Notes: generated by a model from the sequence alone, not told the origin. Positions 52,048-60,899 are shown, counted from the stretch's first letter. The stretch is 64,000 bases of DNA from Mesorhizobium sp. B2-1-1 (GCF_006442975.2 NZ_CP083954.1:2673501-2737500), one strand, 5' to 3'. A program made the numbers and translations.

Positions 52048-52962
52048 TCATTTGACGAAGGGACGCAGCACGTCGCGGGCAAGCAGGAAACCGCGCTTGA
52101 CCTTATCGTCGCTGCCCTCGAACCACCGGTCCTCGTGCTCGATGATGATCGGGCCGTCATAGCCGGCACGGTAGAGGCCGGAGAAGAAGCCGTTCCAGCC
52201 GACATCGCCCAGCCCCGGCATGCGCGGCACCTGCCAGCCTATGCCAGACGAAATGATTCCGCGCTCGTACAAACCATCATGATCAATCATCAGGTCCTTG
52301 GCGTGGACATGCAACATGTAGGGGCCGAATTCCCTGATGAAGCGGGCCTGGTCGATCATCTGCCAGACCAGGTGTGAAGGATCGAAATTCATGCCGACAT
52401 CGCCGCCCCAGGTTTCGAGGATGCGGCGCCAGACCAGCGGCGAATAGGCGATGTTGTGGCCGCCCGGCCATTCGTCATAGCTGAAGATCATCGGGCAGTT
52501 CTCGAAAGCGAGCTTGACGCCGTGGTCGCGCGCATGGGCGACGATGTCGGGCCAGATTTCGAGCGCGTGCTGCCAGTTGACGTCGACGGTCTTCGAGGCA
52601 TCGCCGCCGCAAAAGGTGTTGACCAGGGGAACGCCCATATTCGCGGCCAGCACGATCACCCGCTTCAGATGGTCGATCACTGTCTTGCGGTGGGCGGCAT
52701 CGGGATGCAGCGGGTTGGGATAATAGCCGAGACCGGAAATGGTCAGCCCCTTGCCGGCAAGGTTTGCCGCGATGTCCCTGGCCTGCGCCGGCGAGGTCGC
52801 GGCGGTGTCGATGTGGCTTGTACCGGCATAGCGGCGGCTGGCGCCGGAGGCTCTCGGCCAGCAGGCGATTTCCAGCGCCTCGAAGCCTGCCGAGCTTGCC
52901 CAGTCGGCGACCGCGTCGAGCGGCGTCTCCGCGAACGGTGCGGTGAGCAGTCCAAGCCTCAT
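52048..52962 (-). CDS. Sugar phosphate isomerase/epimerase (AP-endonuclease-2 fold)
   Basis: The 304-residue TIM-barrel protein has the xylose-isomerase-like pattern MRLGLLTAPFAETPLDAVAD, GVKLAFENCPM (metal Glu), GMNFDPSHLVWQMID and HVHAKDLMID, ending with GPIIIEHEDRWFEGS; the Glu, Asp and His residues in these stretches bind the divalent metal. It lies 38 bp after the dehydrogenase gene and 101 bp before the binding-protein gene on one transcript. It probably interconverts keto sugars of the pathway. Confidence 0.9.
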   Translation of the reverse strand: MRLGLLTAPFAETPLDAVADWASSAGFEALEIACWPRASGASRRYAGTSHIDTAATSPAQARDIAANLAGKGLTISGLGYYPNPLHPDAAHRKTVIDHLKRVIVLAANMGVPLVNTFCGGDASKTVDVNWQHALEIWPDIVAHARDHGVKLAFENCPMIFSYDEWPGGHNIAYSPLVWRRILETWGGDVGMNFDPSHLVWQMIDQARFIREFGPYMLHVHAKDLMIDHDGLYERGIISSGIGWQVPRMPGLGDVGWNGFFSGLYRAGYDGPIIIEHEDRWFEGSDDKVKRGFLLARDVLRPFVK

Positions 52963-53000
52963 AGTGCCTCCCCTGGTCGTGAATTCACGACCGATTCCTA

Positions 53001-54536
53001 CTATGCAGATCGTGCCGGTTGCTTCAACCGCTCATCTGCCGGTTGCGCGCATGCATGCCTGACGGTTGCCATCGGATCGTCCGACAACAGCCCGTCGAGC
53101 GCCGATGTGACGGCCTTGCGGAACATGTCGTTGGCGGCGAGGGCGGGATCGAAGATGGCGTCAATCGCCAGGATGCCCGCAGCCAGTACCGGGACGTCGC
53201 GTCCGCTTGCCTCCGCTATGCCTGCGATCTTGCCGGCATAGGGGTCCGACACCGGCCAGCGCCGGCCGAACCGGGATGAAGCCTGGATCAGATAGGCCAT
53301 CCAGCCGGCGACGGATACCGACAGCAGCGCAATGCTTTTTTCCTCGCCCAGCCGATCGCGGATCGGGTTGAGCAGGCGCTGCACGATCTTTTGCGAGCCG
53401 TCGGTGGCGATCTGGTGGTTGCGGTGGCGGATCGCGGTATTCTGCAGACGGCCAAGGCTCTGCTCGACATAGGCTGATGGGTCCATGCCGGGCACCGGCT
53501 TCAACGTTGGCAGCGTCTCCTCGACGAGCATGCGGCGCACGAAGGCCGACAGCAGCGGGTCCGCCATCGCATCGAAAGTGTGTTCAAGGCCGGCCAGCAC
53601 GCCGAGATAGCTGAGCGTCGTCTGAGCGCCGTTCAGCACACGCATCTTGAGATGCTCGAACGGCGTGACGTCGTCGACGAAGGTTGCCCCCACCAGGTCC
53701 CAGCGCGGCACGCGGCCGGCGAATTTCTGCTCGATCACCCATTGCCGGAACGGCTCGCCGGCAACGACGGCTCCATCGCGGTAGCCGAAAAGCTGCTCCA
53801 CACCGTCGAGATCGGCCTGCGTGCTCGCCGGCACGATGCGGTCGACCATGGCGCTGGGGAAGGCGGCATTGGGGGCGATCCAGCCGGCAAGGCCGTTGCC
53901 GCGCCGTTCGGCAAAAGTCCGCACGACATTTTCCAGGATGGTGCCGTTCGCCGGGATGTTGTCGCAGGAGAGCAGCGTCAGCGGCCGGCCGTGCGTGGCC
54001 ATGCGTTGCTCCAGCGCCCGCGCCAGAATGCCGGGCACGCTGCGCGGCGTCAGCGGGTTTGCGAGATCGTGGACGATGTCGGGATGGTCGAGGTCGAGCG
54101 CGCCGCTGGCCGGAATATGACAATAGCCCTTTTCGGTAACGGTCAGCGTCACGAATTCGATGTCCGGGGAGGAGAGCACTTCGAGCGCGGGCATAGCGCT
54201 CGCCTGGCTATCGACAATGCGCACGATGCTGCCGATGACGCGGGCCTCGACATGGGAATCCTGGCGGATGAGCCTGGTGTAGAGCCCGTCCTGAGGGCCG
54301 AGCGTATCGGCGAGCGCCGGCGGACGGATGTTGATGCCGACCACGCCCCAGCGGCCGAAGCTCCGCGCCAGGAGGTCGTCGGTGTATTCGGCCTGGTGGC
54401 AGCGGTGGAAGGCGCCGACGCCGAGATGCGCCATGCCTGCCTGGAGCAAGGCACGGTCATAGCCGGGCCTTTGCACCGTCGCCGTCAGGCGGCCGAGCAA
54501 GGCCGGACCGAGCGTCTCGTGCGCGGCTCTGCTCAC
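53001..54536 (-). CDS. Mannitol dehydrogenase family protein with an altered active site
   Basis: A 511-residue polyol/hexuronate dehydrogenase of the mannitol-2-dehydrogenase/fructuronate-reductase family: Rossmann region MAHLGVGAFHRCHQAEYTDD, SCDNIPANG, then the catalytic stretch LKMRVLNGAQTTLSYLG. The Lys (297) and Asn (302) of the family are present, but the residue at 305 is Gln where Pseudomonas fluorescens mannitol dehydrogenase has His (Lys295, Asn300, His303). The start is GTG at 54536, eight bases after GGAG and overlapping the SDR stop by three bases; longer frames upstream overlap the SDR gene. Acts with the epimerase and SDR. Confidence 0.9.
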   Translation of the reverse strand: MSRAAHETLGPALLGRLTATVQRPGYDRALLQAGMAHLGVGAFHRCHQAEYTDDLLARSFGRWGVVGINIRPPALADTLGPQDGLYTRLIRQDSHVEARVIGSIVRIVDSQASAMPALEVLSSPDIEFVTLTVTEKGYCHIPASGALDLDHPDIVHDLANPLTPRSVPGILARALEQRMATHGRPLTLLSCDNIPANGTILENVVRTFAERRGNGLAGWIAPNAAFPSAMVDRIVPASTQADLDGVEQLFGYRDGAVVAGEPFRQWVIEQKFAGRVPRWDLVGATFVDDVTPFEHLKMRVLNGAQTTLSYLGVLAGLEHTFDAMADPLLSAFVRRMLVEETLPTLKPVPGMDPSAYVEQSLGRLQNTAIRHRNHQIATDGSQKIVQRLLNPIRDRLGEEKSIALLSVSVAGWMAYLIQASSRFGRRWPVSDPYAGKIAGIAEASGRDVPVLAAGILAIDAIFDPALAANDMFRKAVTSALDGLLSDDPMATVRHACAQPADERLKQPARSA

Positions 54537-55315
54537 CGGTTGGCTCCGATCACCCACTGTTCCTGGTCGATCAGCGAGCCGGTCATCGGTCCCGCGGCGT
54601 CGGAGAGAAGGAAGACGGCGAGCCTGGCCACGTCCTCCGCCGAGAACAGCCGGCCGAAGGGCTGCGCGGCGTTGGCGGCATCGAGCCAGCCGGCGCCGTG
54701 GCCGAGCGTCTCGGCCTGCATGACGCGCTCGGCGGGCGTATCGGTCCAGCCGACATTGATGCCGTTGACGCGGATGCGGTCGAAGCGGTGGGCGTTGGCG
54801 GCGTTCCTGGTCAGCGTCGCCAGCGCGCCCTTGGTGGCGGAATAGACGGCGAGCTCGGGCGAACCGCAATGGGCATTGATCGACAGGATGTTGACGATCG
54901 CGCCGCCCTGGCCCCGCTTCCGCATGTCGGCAATCGCCGCCTGCATGAGGAAGAAAGGGGCGCGGGCATTGACGGCGAACAGCGAGGCCCAGTCGTCGGG
55001 GGTCGCATCGAGGAAGGAGGCCCGGTCGGTCAGGCCGGCGGCATTGACGAGACCGTCGATACGGCCGAAGCGGTCGATGCAGGCTTGCGCCAGGAGGGCA
55101 GGGGCTGCCGGGTCGGAAAGCTCGGCGGCGATGAAGTGTGCCGGCGTGCCCGCTTGCGAGAGCTCCGCAGCAACGGCCTCGCCGCGCGTCCCGTCGCGGC
55201 CGGTGACCAGCAGGCCGCCGGCGCCGGCACGCGCCAAGGTTTCGGCGACTGCCCGGCCGATGCCTTGCGTCGCGCCGGTGACCAGCACCATCTTGCCGTC
55301 GAGCTGAAGCTCCAT
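54533..55315 (-). CDS. Short-chain dehydrogenase/reductase
   Basis: The 260-residue protein has the NAD(P)-binding TGATQGIG at 13-20, NAAG, and the catalytic Ser145-Tyr158-Lys162 (VYSATKGAL). It probably oxidises the sugar or polyol taken up by the ABC system. It is the first catabolic gene of the operon; the stop overlaps the start of the mannitol-dehydrogenase-family gene. The promoter region to its left holds a GGAA-N6-TTCC repeat. Confidence 0.93.
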   Translation of the reverse strand: MELQLDGKMVLVTGATQGIGRAVAETLARAGAGGLLVTGRDGTRGEAVAAELSQAGTPAHFIAAELSDPAAPALLAQACIDRFGRIDGLVNAAGLTDRASFLDATPDDWASLFAVNARAPFFLMQAAIADMRKRGQGGAIVNILSINAHCGSPELAVYSATKGALATLTRNAANAHRFDRIRVNGINVGWTDTPAERVMQAETLGHGAGWLDAANAAQPFGRLFSAEDVARLAVFLLSDAAGPMTGSLIDQEQWVIGANR

Positions 55316-55353
55316 TCCTCCTCCCGGAACAAAGTTTCTATTTCTGAAGATAT

Positions 55354-55367
55354 GGAATGTCAGTTCC
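55354..55367. promoter_or_regulatory. Possible RpiR operator upstream of the SDR gene
   Basis: GGAATGTCAGTTCC is a GGAA-N6-TTCC inverted repeat 39 bp upstream of the SDR start, in the 70-bp gap after the RpiR-type gene. GGAA/TTCC arms are usual in rhizobial RpiR sites, and GGAAC followed by TTTC lies closer to the gene at 55326-55338. Assignment is tentative. Confidence 0.35.
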
Positions 55368-55385
55368 CGTTAGTCAACCGCGCAA

Positions 55386-56279
55386 TCATTCTGCCCGTTG
55401 GGCCACGACACCATGGACCAAAGCCATGCCGACGGCGAGCGACGCCGCCAGCGAGCGGAAGCCTGCGAAGTCCTGTTCCACAACTTCCAGCCAGGTGTCC
55501 GAGAACTTGACCAGCGGAGAAAAAGTGCTGTCGGTGATGGTGACGATCCGCGCGCGCCGCTCGTGGGCGACCGCGACGAGGTCGGGCGTGATCGAATTGT
55601 AGGGACTGAAGGAGACCGCCAGCACCGCGTCGCGTCTGCCGATGCAGCCGACCTGGTCGAGCGCGGTGGAGCCGACATTGTCGACCAGCACATTGCGCAC
55701 GCCTTGCTGCGACAAGGTCAGCGAGAGATAGCTGGTGACGGGAAAGGCGCGCTTGGAGCCGATGACGTAGATCAGCTCGGCGGCCGAAAGCAACGCCACC
55801 ATTTTCTCGAAGCTCTCGATATCGAAGCCGGTTTCGATGCGGCCGAGCGAGGCCTGCGAGGCGCCGACCATACCGCGCAGGAAATGCAGGTCGGCATTGG
55901 ATACGCGCGGCGTGCGTTCCTGGCCGCGCCCTTCCGGCCAGGACGCCTTGACATGGTCCTTGAACAGGCCCTGGAAATCGGAAAAGCCGGCATAGCCGAA
56001 GATCTGGGCGAAGCGCACCAGCGTCGAAGGCTGCACCCCTGCCTGCGCGGCGACCTGTGCGATGGTGCCGAGCGCGACGTCGCTCGGATGCTGCCACAGG
56101 AAGATCGCGACCTGGCGCAGCCGCTTGGGAAAATGGACCGTGCCCGACGACAGCACCGCGCGCAGCTCCTCGTAAGTCTGCGGCTTGATATAGCCGAGCG
56201 CCGCCAGCGAGCGCCCGCGCTTGCGGGTCGTCGCCTCGTCGGCGCTGGACCGTCCGGATGATTTGCGCGCCCCGCTCAT
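55386..56279 (-). CDS. MurR/RpiR-family transcriptional regulator
   Basis: A 297-residue regulator with an N-terminal RpiR-type HTH (VALGTIAQVAAQAGVQPSTL followed by VRFAQIFGYAGFSDFQ) and a C-terminal SIS sugar-phosphate domain (YVIGSKRAFPVTSYLSL, AVSFSPYNSITPDL). It is divergent from the Gfo/Idh gene, lies just upstream of the SDR gene on the same strand, and most likely controls both transcripts in response to a phosphorylated sugar. Confidence 0.93.
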   Translation of the reverse strand: MSGARKSSGRSSADEATTRKRGRSLAALGYIKPQTYEELRAVLSSGTVHFPKRLRQVAIFLWQHPSDVALGTIAQVAAQAGVQPSTLVRFAQIFGYAGFSDFQGLFKDHVKASWPEGRGQERTPRVSNADLHFLRGMVGASQASLGRIETGFDIESFEKMVALLSAAELIYVIGSKRAFPVTSYLSLTLSQQGVRNVLVDNVGSTALDQVGCIGRRDAVLAVSFSPYNSITPDLVAVAHERRARIVTITDSTFSPLVKFSDTWLEVVEQDFAGFRSLAASLAVGMALVHGVVAQRAE

Positions 56280-56610
56280 GATTTCAGGCTAGCGCGATAC
56301 GATCGTTTTACAATATGAAAATTGGAAATCCTGTTCGAGGGTGGTAGCTGTTCTGCAGCGAAGAAGTTCGATGCATTCAACATAGCACCCTATGGCGCCC
56401 CCCTCTGTCCTGCCGGACATCTCCCCCACAAGGGGGGAGATCGGATGTCACGCCGGCTTTCGCCAAATTGCCAGCGTTGCATGAAAGGCGTCGCGGTCGA
56501 CGCTGCCAATCTCCCCACCTGTGGGGGAGATGTCCGGCAGGACAGAGGGGGGCGCTACAGAACTCGACGGTGGGTGCTGGCTTAACATCCTTAAATCGGA
56601 GGAGACAAAC
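56280..56610. other. Divergent 331-bp region between the RpiR-type and Gfo/Idh genes
   Basis: The part next to the RpiR-type gene (56290-56340) is AT-rich (TTTACAATATGAAAATTGG) and presumably holds the divergent promoters and operator. The rest is a palindromic element (56385-56562), followed by the ribosome site of the Gfo/Idh gene. No other gene is supported here. Confidence 0.55.
56385..56562. repeat. Palindromic intergenic element, copy 5
   Basis: A full copy with arms CCTATGGCGCCCCCCTCTGT and ACAGAGGGGGGCGC, both inner hairpins, and a core with GGCTTTCGCCAAATTGCCAG. It lies between the divergent promoters and the Gfo/Idh start codon, so it would be part of that gene's leader unless a promoter lies to its right. 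Confidence 0.8.
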
Positions 56611-57795
56611 ATGGTCTATGCGACATCGGACGGATCGGCGGGCAAGCGTTTGCGCGTCGGCATGGTGGGAGGCGGGCAGGGCGCCTTCATCGGCGCGGTG
56701 CATCGCCTCGCCATGCGGCTCGACGACCAGATCGCGCTGGTGGCCGGCGCGCTGTCGTCCGACCCCGGGAATGCCGCCGCCTCGGCCGCCGAGATCGGCA
56801 TCGCGCCGGAGCGCAGCTATGCCGATTACCGCATGATGGCCAAGGCGGAGGCGGCGCGCCCGGACGGCATCGAGGCGGTCGTTATCGTCACGCCCAACCA
56901 TCTGCACGCGCCGGTCGCGACAGCCTTTCTGGAAGCCGGCATCGATGTGATCTGCGACAAGCCGCTGTCGACGACGCTGGGCGAGGCGCAAGCCCTGGTG
57001 GCGCTGACGCGGGAGAAAAATCGCCGCTTCGTCGTCACCCTCAACAACACCGGCTACGCCATGGTGCGCCAGGCGCGCGAGATGGTGGCGGCGGGCGAAC
57101 TCGGCCGCATCGTCTCCGTGCACGGCGCCTATATCCAGGACTGGCTGACCAGGCCGATCGATGCCGACGGCCAGAAACAGGCGGAATGGCGCACCGACCC
57201 GGCGCGCGCCGGCCAGTCGGCGGTGCTGGCCGATATCGGCGTGCATGCCTTCAATCTGGCGAGTTTCATCAGCGGCCGCGAGGCCGAGACGGTGTCGGCC
57301 GACCTGTTCACCGCCGTGCCGGGACGGCGGCTCGATGACAACGCGCATGTGCTGGTGCGCTGGGCGGGCGGGGCACGCGGCACGATCCTGGCCAGCCAGA
57401 CGTCGCCCGGCCACTATAATGATCTCTCCGTGCGCATCTATGGCGACAAGGCGGGGCTTGAATGGTCGGGCACGCGGCCCGAGGAACTGCGTTTCTCCAG
57501 ATATGGCGAGGAAAGCCGCACGCTCGTGCGCGGCGGCCATGGCTCGACCGAGGAAAGCCGGCGCGTGTCACGCATGCCGGCCGCCCATCCCGAAGGCTAT
57601 ATCGAGGCCTTCGCCAATTTCTACCGCGACGCCGCCGACATCATCCGCGCGCATCGTTCGGGCGCTGCTGTCGATGCGGCCCGGGCGGCGCAGGTGCCCG
57701 ATGTGGTCGACGGCGCGCGCGGCGTGAAGTTCGTCGCCGCGGCGGTGGAGTCGAACGCGGCTGATGGGGCGTGGACGGCGGCAAGGTTCGGGTGA
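56611..57795 (+). CDS. Gfo/Idh/MocA-family oxidoreductase
   Basis: The 394-residue NAD(P)-dependent enzyme has the Rossmann region GMVGGGQGAFIGAVHR, VVIVTPNHLHAPVA, the DKP variant of the EKP motif (ICDKPLSTTL) and VLADIGVHAFNLASF with the likely catalytic His. GGAGGAGAC precedes the ATG. Such enzymes oxidise inositols, sugars or their derivatives, and it probably shares a substrate or pathway with the divergent operon. Confidence 0.93.
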   Translation: MVYATSDGSAGKRLRVGMVGGGQGAFIGAVHRLAMRLDDQIALVAGALSSDPGNAAASAAEIGIAPERSYADYRMMAKAEAARPDGIEAVVIVTPNHLHAPVATAFLEAGIDVICDKPLSTTLGEAQALVALTREKNRRFVVTLNNTGYAMVRQAREMVAAGELGRIVSVHGAYIQDWLTRPIDADGQKQAEWRTDPARAGQSAVLADIGVHAFNLASFISGREAETVSADLFTAVPGRRLDDNAHVLVRWAGGARGTILASQTSPGHYNDLSVRIYGDKAGLEWSGTRPEELRFSRYGEESRTLVRGGHGSTEESRRVSRMPAAHPEGYIEAFANFYRDAADIIRAHRSGAAVDAARAAQVPDVVDGARGVKFVAAAVESNAADGAWTAARFG

Positions 57796-58075
57796 GGGTG
57801 TGCCATCCAATGTGACATCGCGGCCACGCCCGACGGTGCCGCGCGGTTGACGGCGATCAAGAGTTGGCCGTCCATTCGGGACCGCGCTGTGTTCCGCCAT
57901 TTTTCAAGCCCGTTGCGAGGCTGGTTTCGAAGGCAACAGCCGGTTGACTGGCTTCCAAATCGTTGCCGCCGACCTTGCGCGAGGTGATTGCGACGCTATG
58001 TCAGGCGCATCCGCGTTGCTCCCCGCCCGCGCATTCGGCAATCTGTCGCTTCTTCGGCGTTGAAGGCTTGCTCCG

Positions 58076-58609
58076 ATGGAACTCGGTCTCATTGGATACT
58101 ACAGCGACTTCGTGGTTTACCCCCTGGCGATCGCCCTGCTGGCTGTGGCCGGGCTTATCGAGGCCGGCGAAGAGAGCGCGCCAGGCTGGCTGGCGACGGC
58201 GCTGGCGTGCCTGTGTCTGTGGACGCTGATCGAATACGTCATGCACCGCTTCGTCCTTCACCACATTCCCTGGATCAGGGATCTGCACGCCCGCCATCAT
58301 GTCGAGGAGCGCAGTCCGGTGGGCACGCCGACCTGGCTCAGCCTCGGCGTGCATGCGCTTGTCGCGTTCTTTCCCGTATGGATGGTCTCGGATTTCGCGG
58401 TCGCCAGCGCGGCGAGCTGCGGGCTGATGCTGGGCTACCTATGGTACGTCAGCATCCACCATGTGATCCATCACTGGCATCCCACTCATCCGAGCTATCT
58501 CTACACGCTGAAGCGCCGCCACGCGCTGCATCATCATGTCGACGAAAACGTCAATTTCGGCGTGACGTCGCTGTTCTGGGATCGGGTCTTCGGCACGATG
58601 CGGCTCTGA
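58076..58609 (+). CDS. Fatty-acid hydroxylase / sterol-desaturase-like membrane protein
   Basis: A 177-residue membrane protein with the histidine clusters of the di-iron hydroxylase superfamily: HRFVLHH, HARHH, HHVIHHWHPTH and RRHALHHH. Three to four hydrophobic segments separate them. Members hydroxylate or desaturate lipids or carotenoids. No clear ribosome site is seen at the ATG; the 280 bp before it hold nothing convincing. Confidence 0.85.
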   Translation: MELGLIGYYSDFVVYPLAIALLAVAGLIEAGEESAPGWLATALACLCLWTLIEYVMHRFVLHHIPWIRDLHARHHVEERSPVGTPTWLSLGVHALVAFFPVWMVSDFAVASAASCGLMLGYLWYVSIHHVIHHWHPTHPSYLYTLKRRHALHHHVDENVNFGVTSLFWDRVFGTMRL

Positions 58610-58656
58610 AGCCAACTGGTGTGCGCCATTCGAGGAGCGCAGACAGCCATTCCCGC

Positions 58657-59898
58657 TTACAATTCCTTCTGCGCCAATTCCCTGAACTCGTCGGGCACGG
58701 AGCGGGCCGCCTCCAGCGCCACGGTGCCGTAGCCGACGGCCTGTTTGCCGAAGCGCTCGCGGATCTTGTCGATGGCGCGATCGGCGCCAAAGCGCGCGAG
58801 ACCCTTGCTGGTGCCGGGGCGACGCTTTTCGTCGGCGAGGTCGAGCGGCAGTTCGAGCTGCAATTCGGCACTTTCCTCCAGATGCGAGACCGAGATCGCC
58901 AGCAGCGAAATCGTCCTGTCATGCGGATGATCGGCAAGCACGCCCCGCACCAGGTCTGTCGCGATCTCGGCCAGCATCACCGTCGCCGAGATCGGCTGGT
59001 CGAGCGTGATCGAGCGGGTGACGGCGCTGAGGTCGGCGAAGCGCACGCGCACCGTCACCGTGCGGCCGGGGCGCGCCTTGGCGCGCAGCCGGCTGGCGAC
59101 CCGGTCGGCCAGATGCAGCAGGACAGGGATGTAGACGCATTCCAGTGCCGGCTTGCGGCCAAGCGCCGACTGGGCACCGGCCGAATGGGCGCGGCGACGT
59201 GTTTCCAATTTGCGCGGATCGCGGTTCCACGACAAGGCGGCAAGCTTTTCGCCGGCGGCAGGGCCGAGCAGCCGCGCCAGCGCGCCGCTGTGCGTCCTGG
59301 CCAGTTCGCCGATTGTCTGGACGCCGATCTCGGCCAGCCGCGCGCTGGTCGCCGGGCCGACGCCCCACATCAGGGAGACCGGCAGGTCATGCAGGAAGGC
59401 GATCTCGGTGCCGGGCTCGACCACCACCAGCCCATCGGGCTTGGCCACCTGCGAGGCGATCTTGGCCAGGTGCTTGGTGCGCGCCACGCCGATCGAGATC
59501 GGCAGGCCGAGTTCGCTTCGCACGCGGCGGCGAATGGTCGAGGCGATCTCCCGCGGCTGGCCGAACAGATGCGTGCAACCGGCGACATCGGCGAAGGCCT
59601 CGTCGATGGAGATGCGCTCGACCAGCGGCGTGAAATCGTCGAGCACCTTCATCGCGGCGTCGCCGAGCCGCTGGTAGTCGCGGAAATTTCCGCCGACGAA
59701 AATCAACTGCGGGCAGAGCTCGCGCGCCTTGCGCCCCGGCATGCCCCCGCGCACGCCGAAGGCGCGGGCTTCGTAGGAGGCGGCGAGCACGACGCCGCCG
59801 CCGACCGCGATCGGCTTGCCGCGCAGCGACGGGTCGAGAAGCTGCTCGACCGAGGCGTAGAAAGCGTCGAGATCGGCATGCAGGATGGTGGGCTCCAT
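58657..59898 (-). CDS. dinB: DNA polymerase IV (Y-family, DinB)
   Basis: This 413-residue error-prone polymerase performs translesion synthesis. Active-site residues are seen in ILHADLDAFYASVEQ (Asp9, steric-gate Phe13) and RISIDEAFADV (Asp99-Glu100). The little-finger domain follows from about residue 240. The ATG at 59898 has GAGGAA seven bases upstream; the frame extends upstream to 59949 but would cross the LexA box. It is preceded by a perfect LexA box, so it should be SOS-induced. Confidence 0.95.
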   Translation of the reverse strand: MEPTILHADLDAFYASVEQLLDPSLRGKPIAVGGGVVLAASYEARAFGVRGGMPGRKARELCPQLIFVGGNFRDYQRLGDAAMKVLDDFTPLVERISIDEAFADVAGCTHLFGQPREIASTIRRRVRSELGLPISIGVARTKHLAKIASQVAKPDGLVVVEPGTEIAFLHDLPVSLMWGVGPATSARLAEIGVQTIGELARTHSGALARLLGPAAGEKLAALSWNRDPRKLETRRRAHSAGAQSALGRKPALECVYIPVLLHLADRVASRLRAKARPGRTVTVRVRFADLSAVTRSITLDQPISATVMLAEIATDLVRGVLADHPHDRTISLLAISVSHLEESAELQLELPLDLADEKRRPGTSKGLARFGADRAIDKIRERFGKQAVGYGTVALEAARSVPDEFRELAQKEL

Positions 59899-59928
59899 CC
59901 CCGGTTCCTCGCGACGTTGTAGAGTATG

Positions 59929-59943
59929 GAACATAAAGAGAAC
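59929..59943 (-). promoter_or_regulatory. LexA box of the alphaproteobacterial type upstream of dinB
   Basis: On the plus strand GAACATAAAGAGAAC is GAAC-N7-GAAC, i.e. GTTC-N7-GTTC in the direction of dinB, the exact alphaproteobacterial LexA consensus. It lies 30 bp before the dinB start codon, where a repressor would block the promoter. Confidence 0.85.
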
Positions 59944-60039
59944 AAACATTGCTCGCTGTCAAGCGAGGTCGCGATCCGCCGGAACATTGTCGCTCACAAT
60001 CGCGTTGACGGCCGAAGGGCGCCGCGTGCGGAGGCTGGC

Positions 60040-60276
60040 ATGGGCAACTTTGAAATGATCGATCTGGTTTGCGTCGTCAACGCCTGCTCGACCGACCGCG
60101 CCGCGGGGCGGCTGGTTTCGATGGCCAAGGCCGTGGAGGAATTGCGGGTGCTGACCGGCGATTTCGTCTCGGCCGACGAAACGGTCGCGAATGCGCTGAG
60201 TGAAGTCGCGCTGCAGTGCGGCTGCGCCGTGCTGTTCGATGAGCAGGCGGGCGCCGACATATTGCGCACGCCATAG
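60040..60276 (+). CDS. Small conserved-looking protein, unknown
   Basis: A 78-residue protein divergent from dinB. The ATG at 60040 has a good GGAGG six bases upstream; the open frame begins further back without one. It is largely helical with several cysteines (LVCVVNAC, LQCGCAVL). Codon use with mostly G or C at third positions is like the neighbours, which supports a real gene. Function unknown. Confidence 0.65.
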   Translation: MGNFEMIDLVCVVNACSTDRAAGRLVSMAKAVEELRVLTGDFVSADETVANALSEVALQCGCAVLFDEQAGADILRTP

Positions 60277-60420
60277 CTCGTCGCCGGCGTGCTGCAATGC
60301 ATCACGCAACCGTTCCAATTGCTTGTTTTTGCGCTATTCCGAACAGAGGGCCGTGACGCACTTTCTAACGCGCGTTGCCTGTGCGGGTCGTTGTCCCCGA
60401 GGCCACCTTGGCGACATCCA

Positions 60421-60837
60421 TCAACCGAGATGCTCCGCCCGCAGCGCCTGCTTGAGGCGCTCCAGCGCCGGCTCGCCGTCGGCAGCGAGCTTATCGGCGA
60501 TCCTTGCCAGATCATCGTCGGCCTTGCGGTGCTTGCTGCCCCAGGCGCCGAGCGTGGCCAGCACGGGCAAAAGGTCGATGCCGGCCTCGGTCAGGCGATA
60601 GATCGCCTTCAGCCCATGCGTGGGATCACCGCTGCGGGTGAGGATGCCTTCGTCCTGCAATGTCTGGAGGCGCTCGGCCAGCGTACGCGAGGAAATGCCC
60701 TCATCGGATTGCAGGAATTCGCGAAAGTGCTTTTTTCCGGCGAAGACCAGGTCGCGGATGATGAGCAGCGTCCAGCGGTCGCCGAGCAGTTCGAGCGACA
60801 GGTTGATGGGGCAGCCAGACCGGTCCCGTGTCGACAT
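60421..60837 (-). CDS. HxlR-family transcriptional regulator
   Basis: A 138-residue winged-helix regulator: RSGCPINLSLELLGDRWTLL at the N-terminus with the conserved Cys9, then RTLAERLQTLQDEGIL and GLKAIYRLTEAG. It is divergent from the DHFR-like gene. I used the ATG at 60837 because the longer frame to 60885 would include half of the inverted repeat at 60866-60899, which looks like an operator. Confidence 0.9.
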   Translation of the reverse strand: MSTRDRSGCPINLSLELLGDRWTLLIIRDLVFAGKKHFREFLQSDEGISSRTLAERLQTLQDEGILTRSGDPTHGLKAIYRLTEAGIDLLPVLATLGAWGSKHRKADDDLARIADKLAADGEPALERLKQALRAEHLG

Positions 60838-60865
60838 GTGTATGGTTCCATTTTTAAATCGCTTT

Positions 60866-60899
60866 ACTATTGACATCGTTTTCATCTCAGGTCAATAGT
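60866..60899. promoter_or_regulatory. Inverted-repeat operator candidate between hxlR-like and DHFR-like genes
   Basis: ACTATTGAC (60866-60874) and GTCAATAGT (60891-60899) form a perfect 9-bp inverted repeat with a 16-bp spacer, midway between the divergent genes. HxlR proteins bind sites of this kind, so it is the likely control point of both. Confidence 0.65.
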
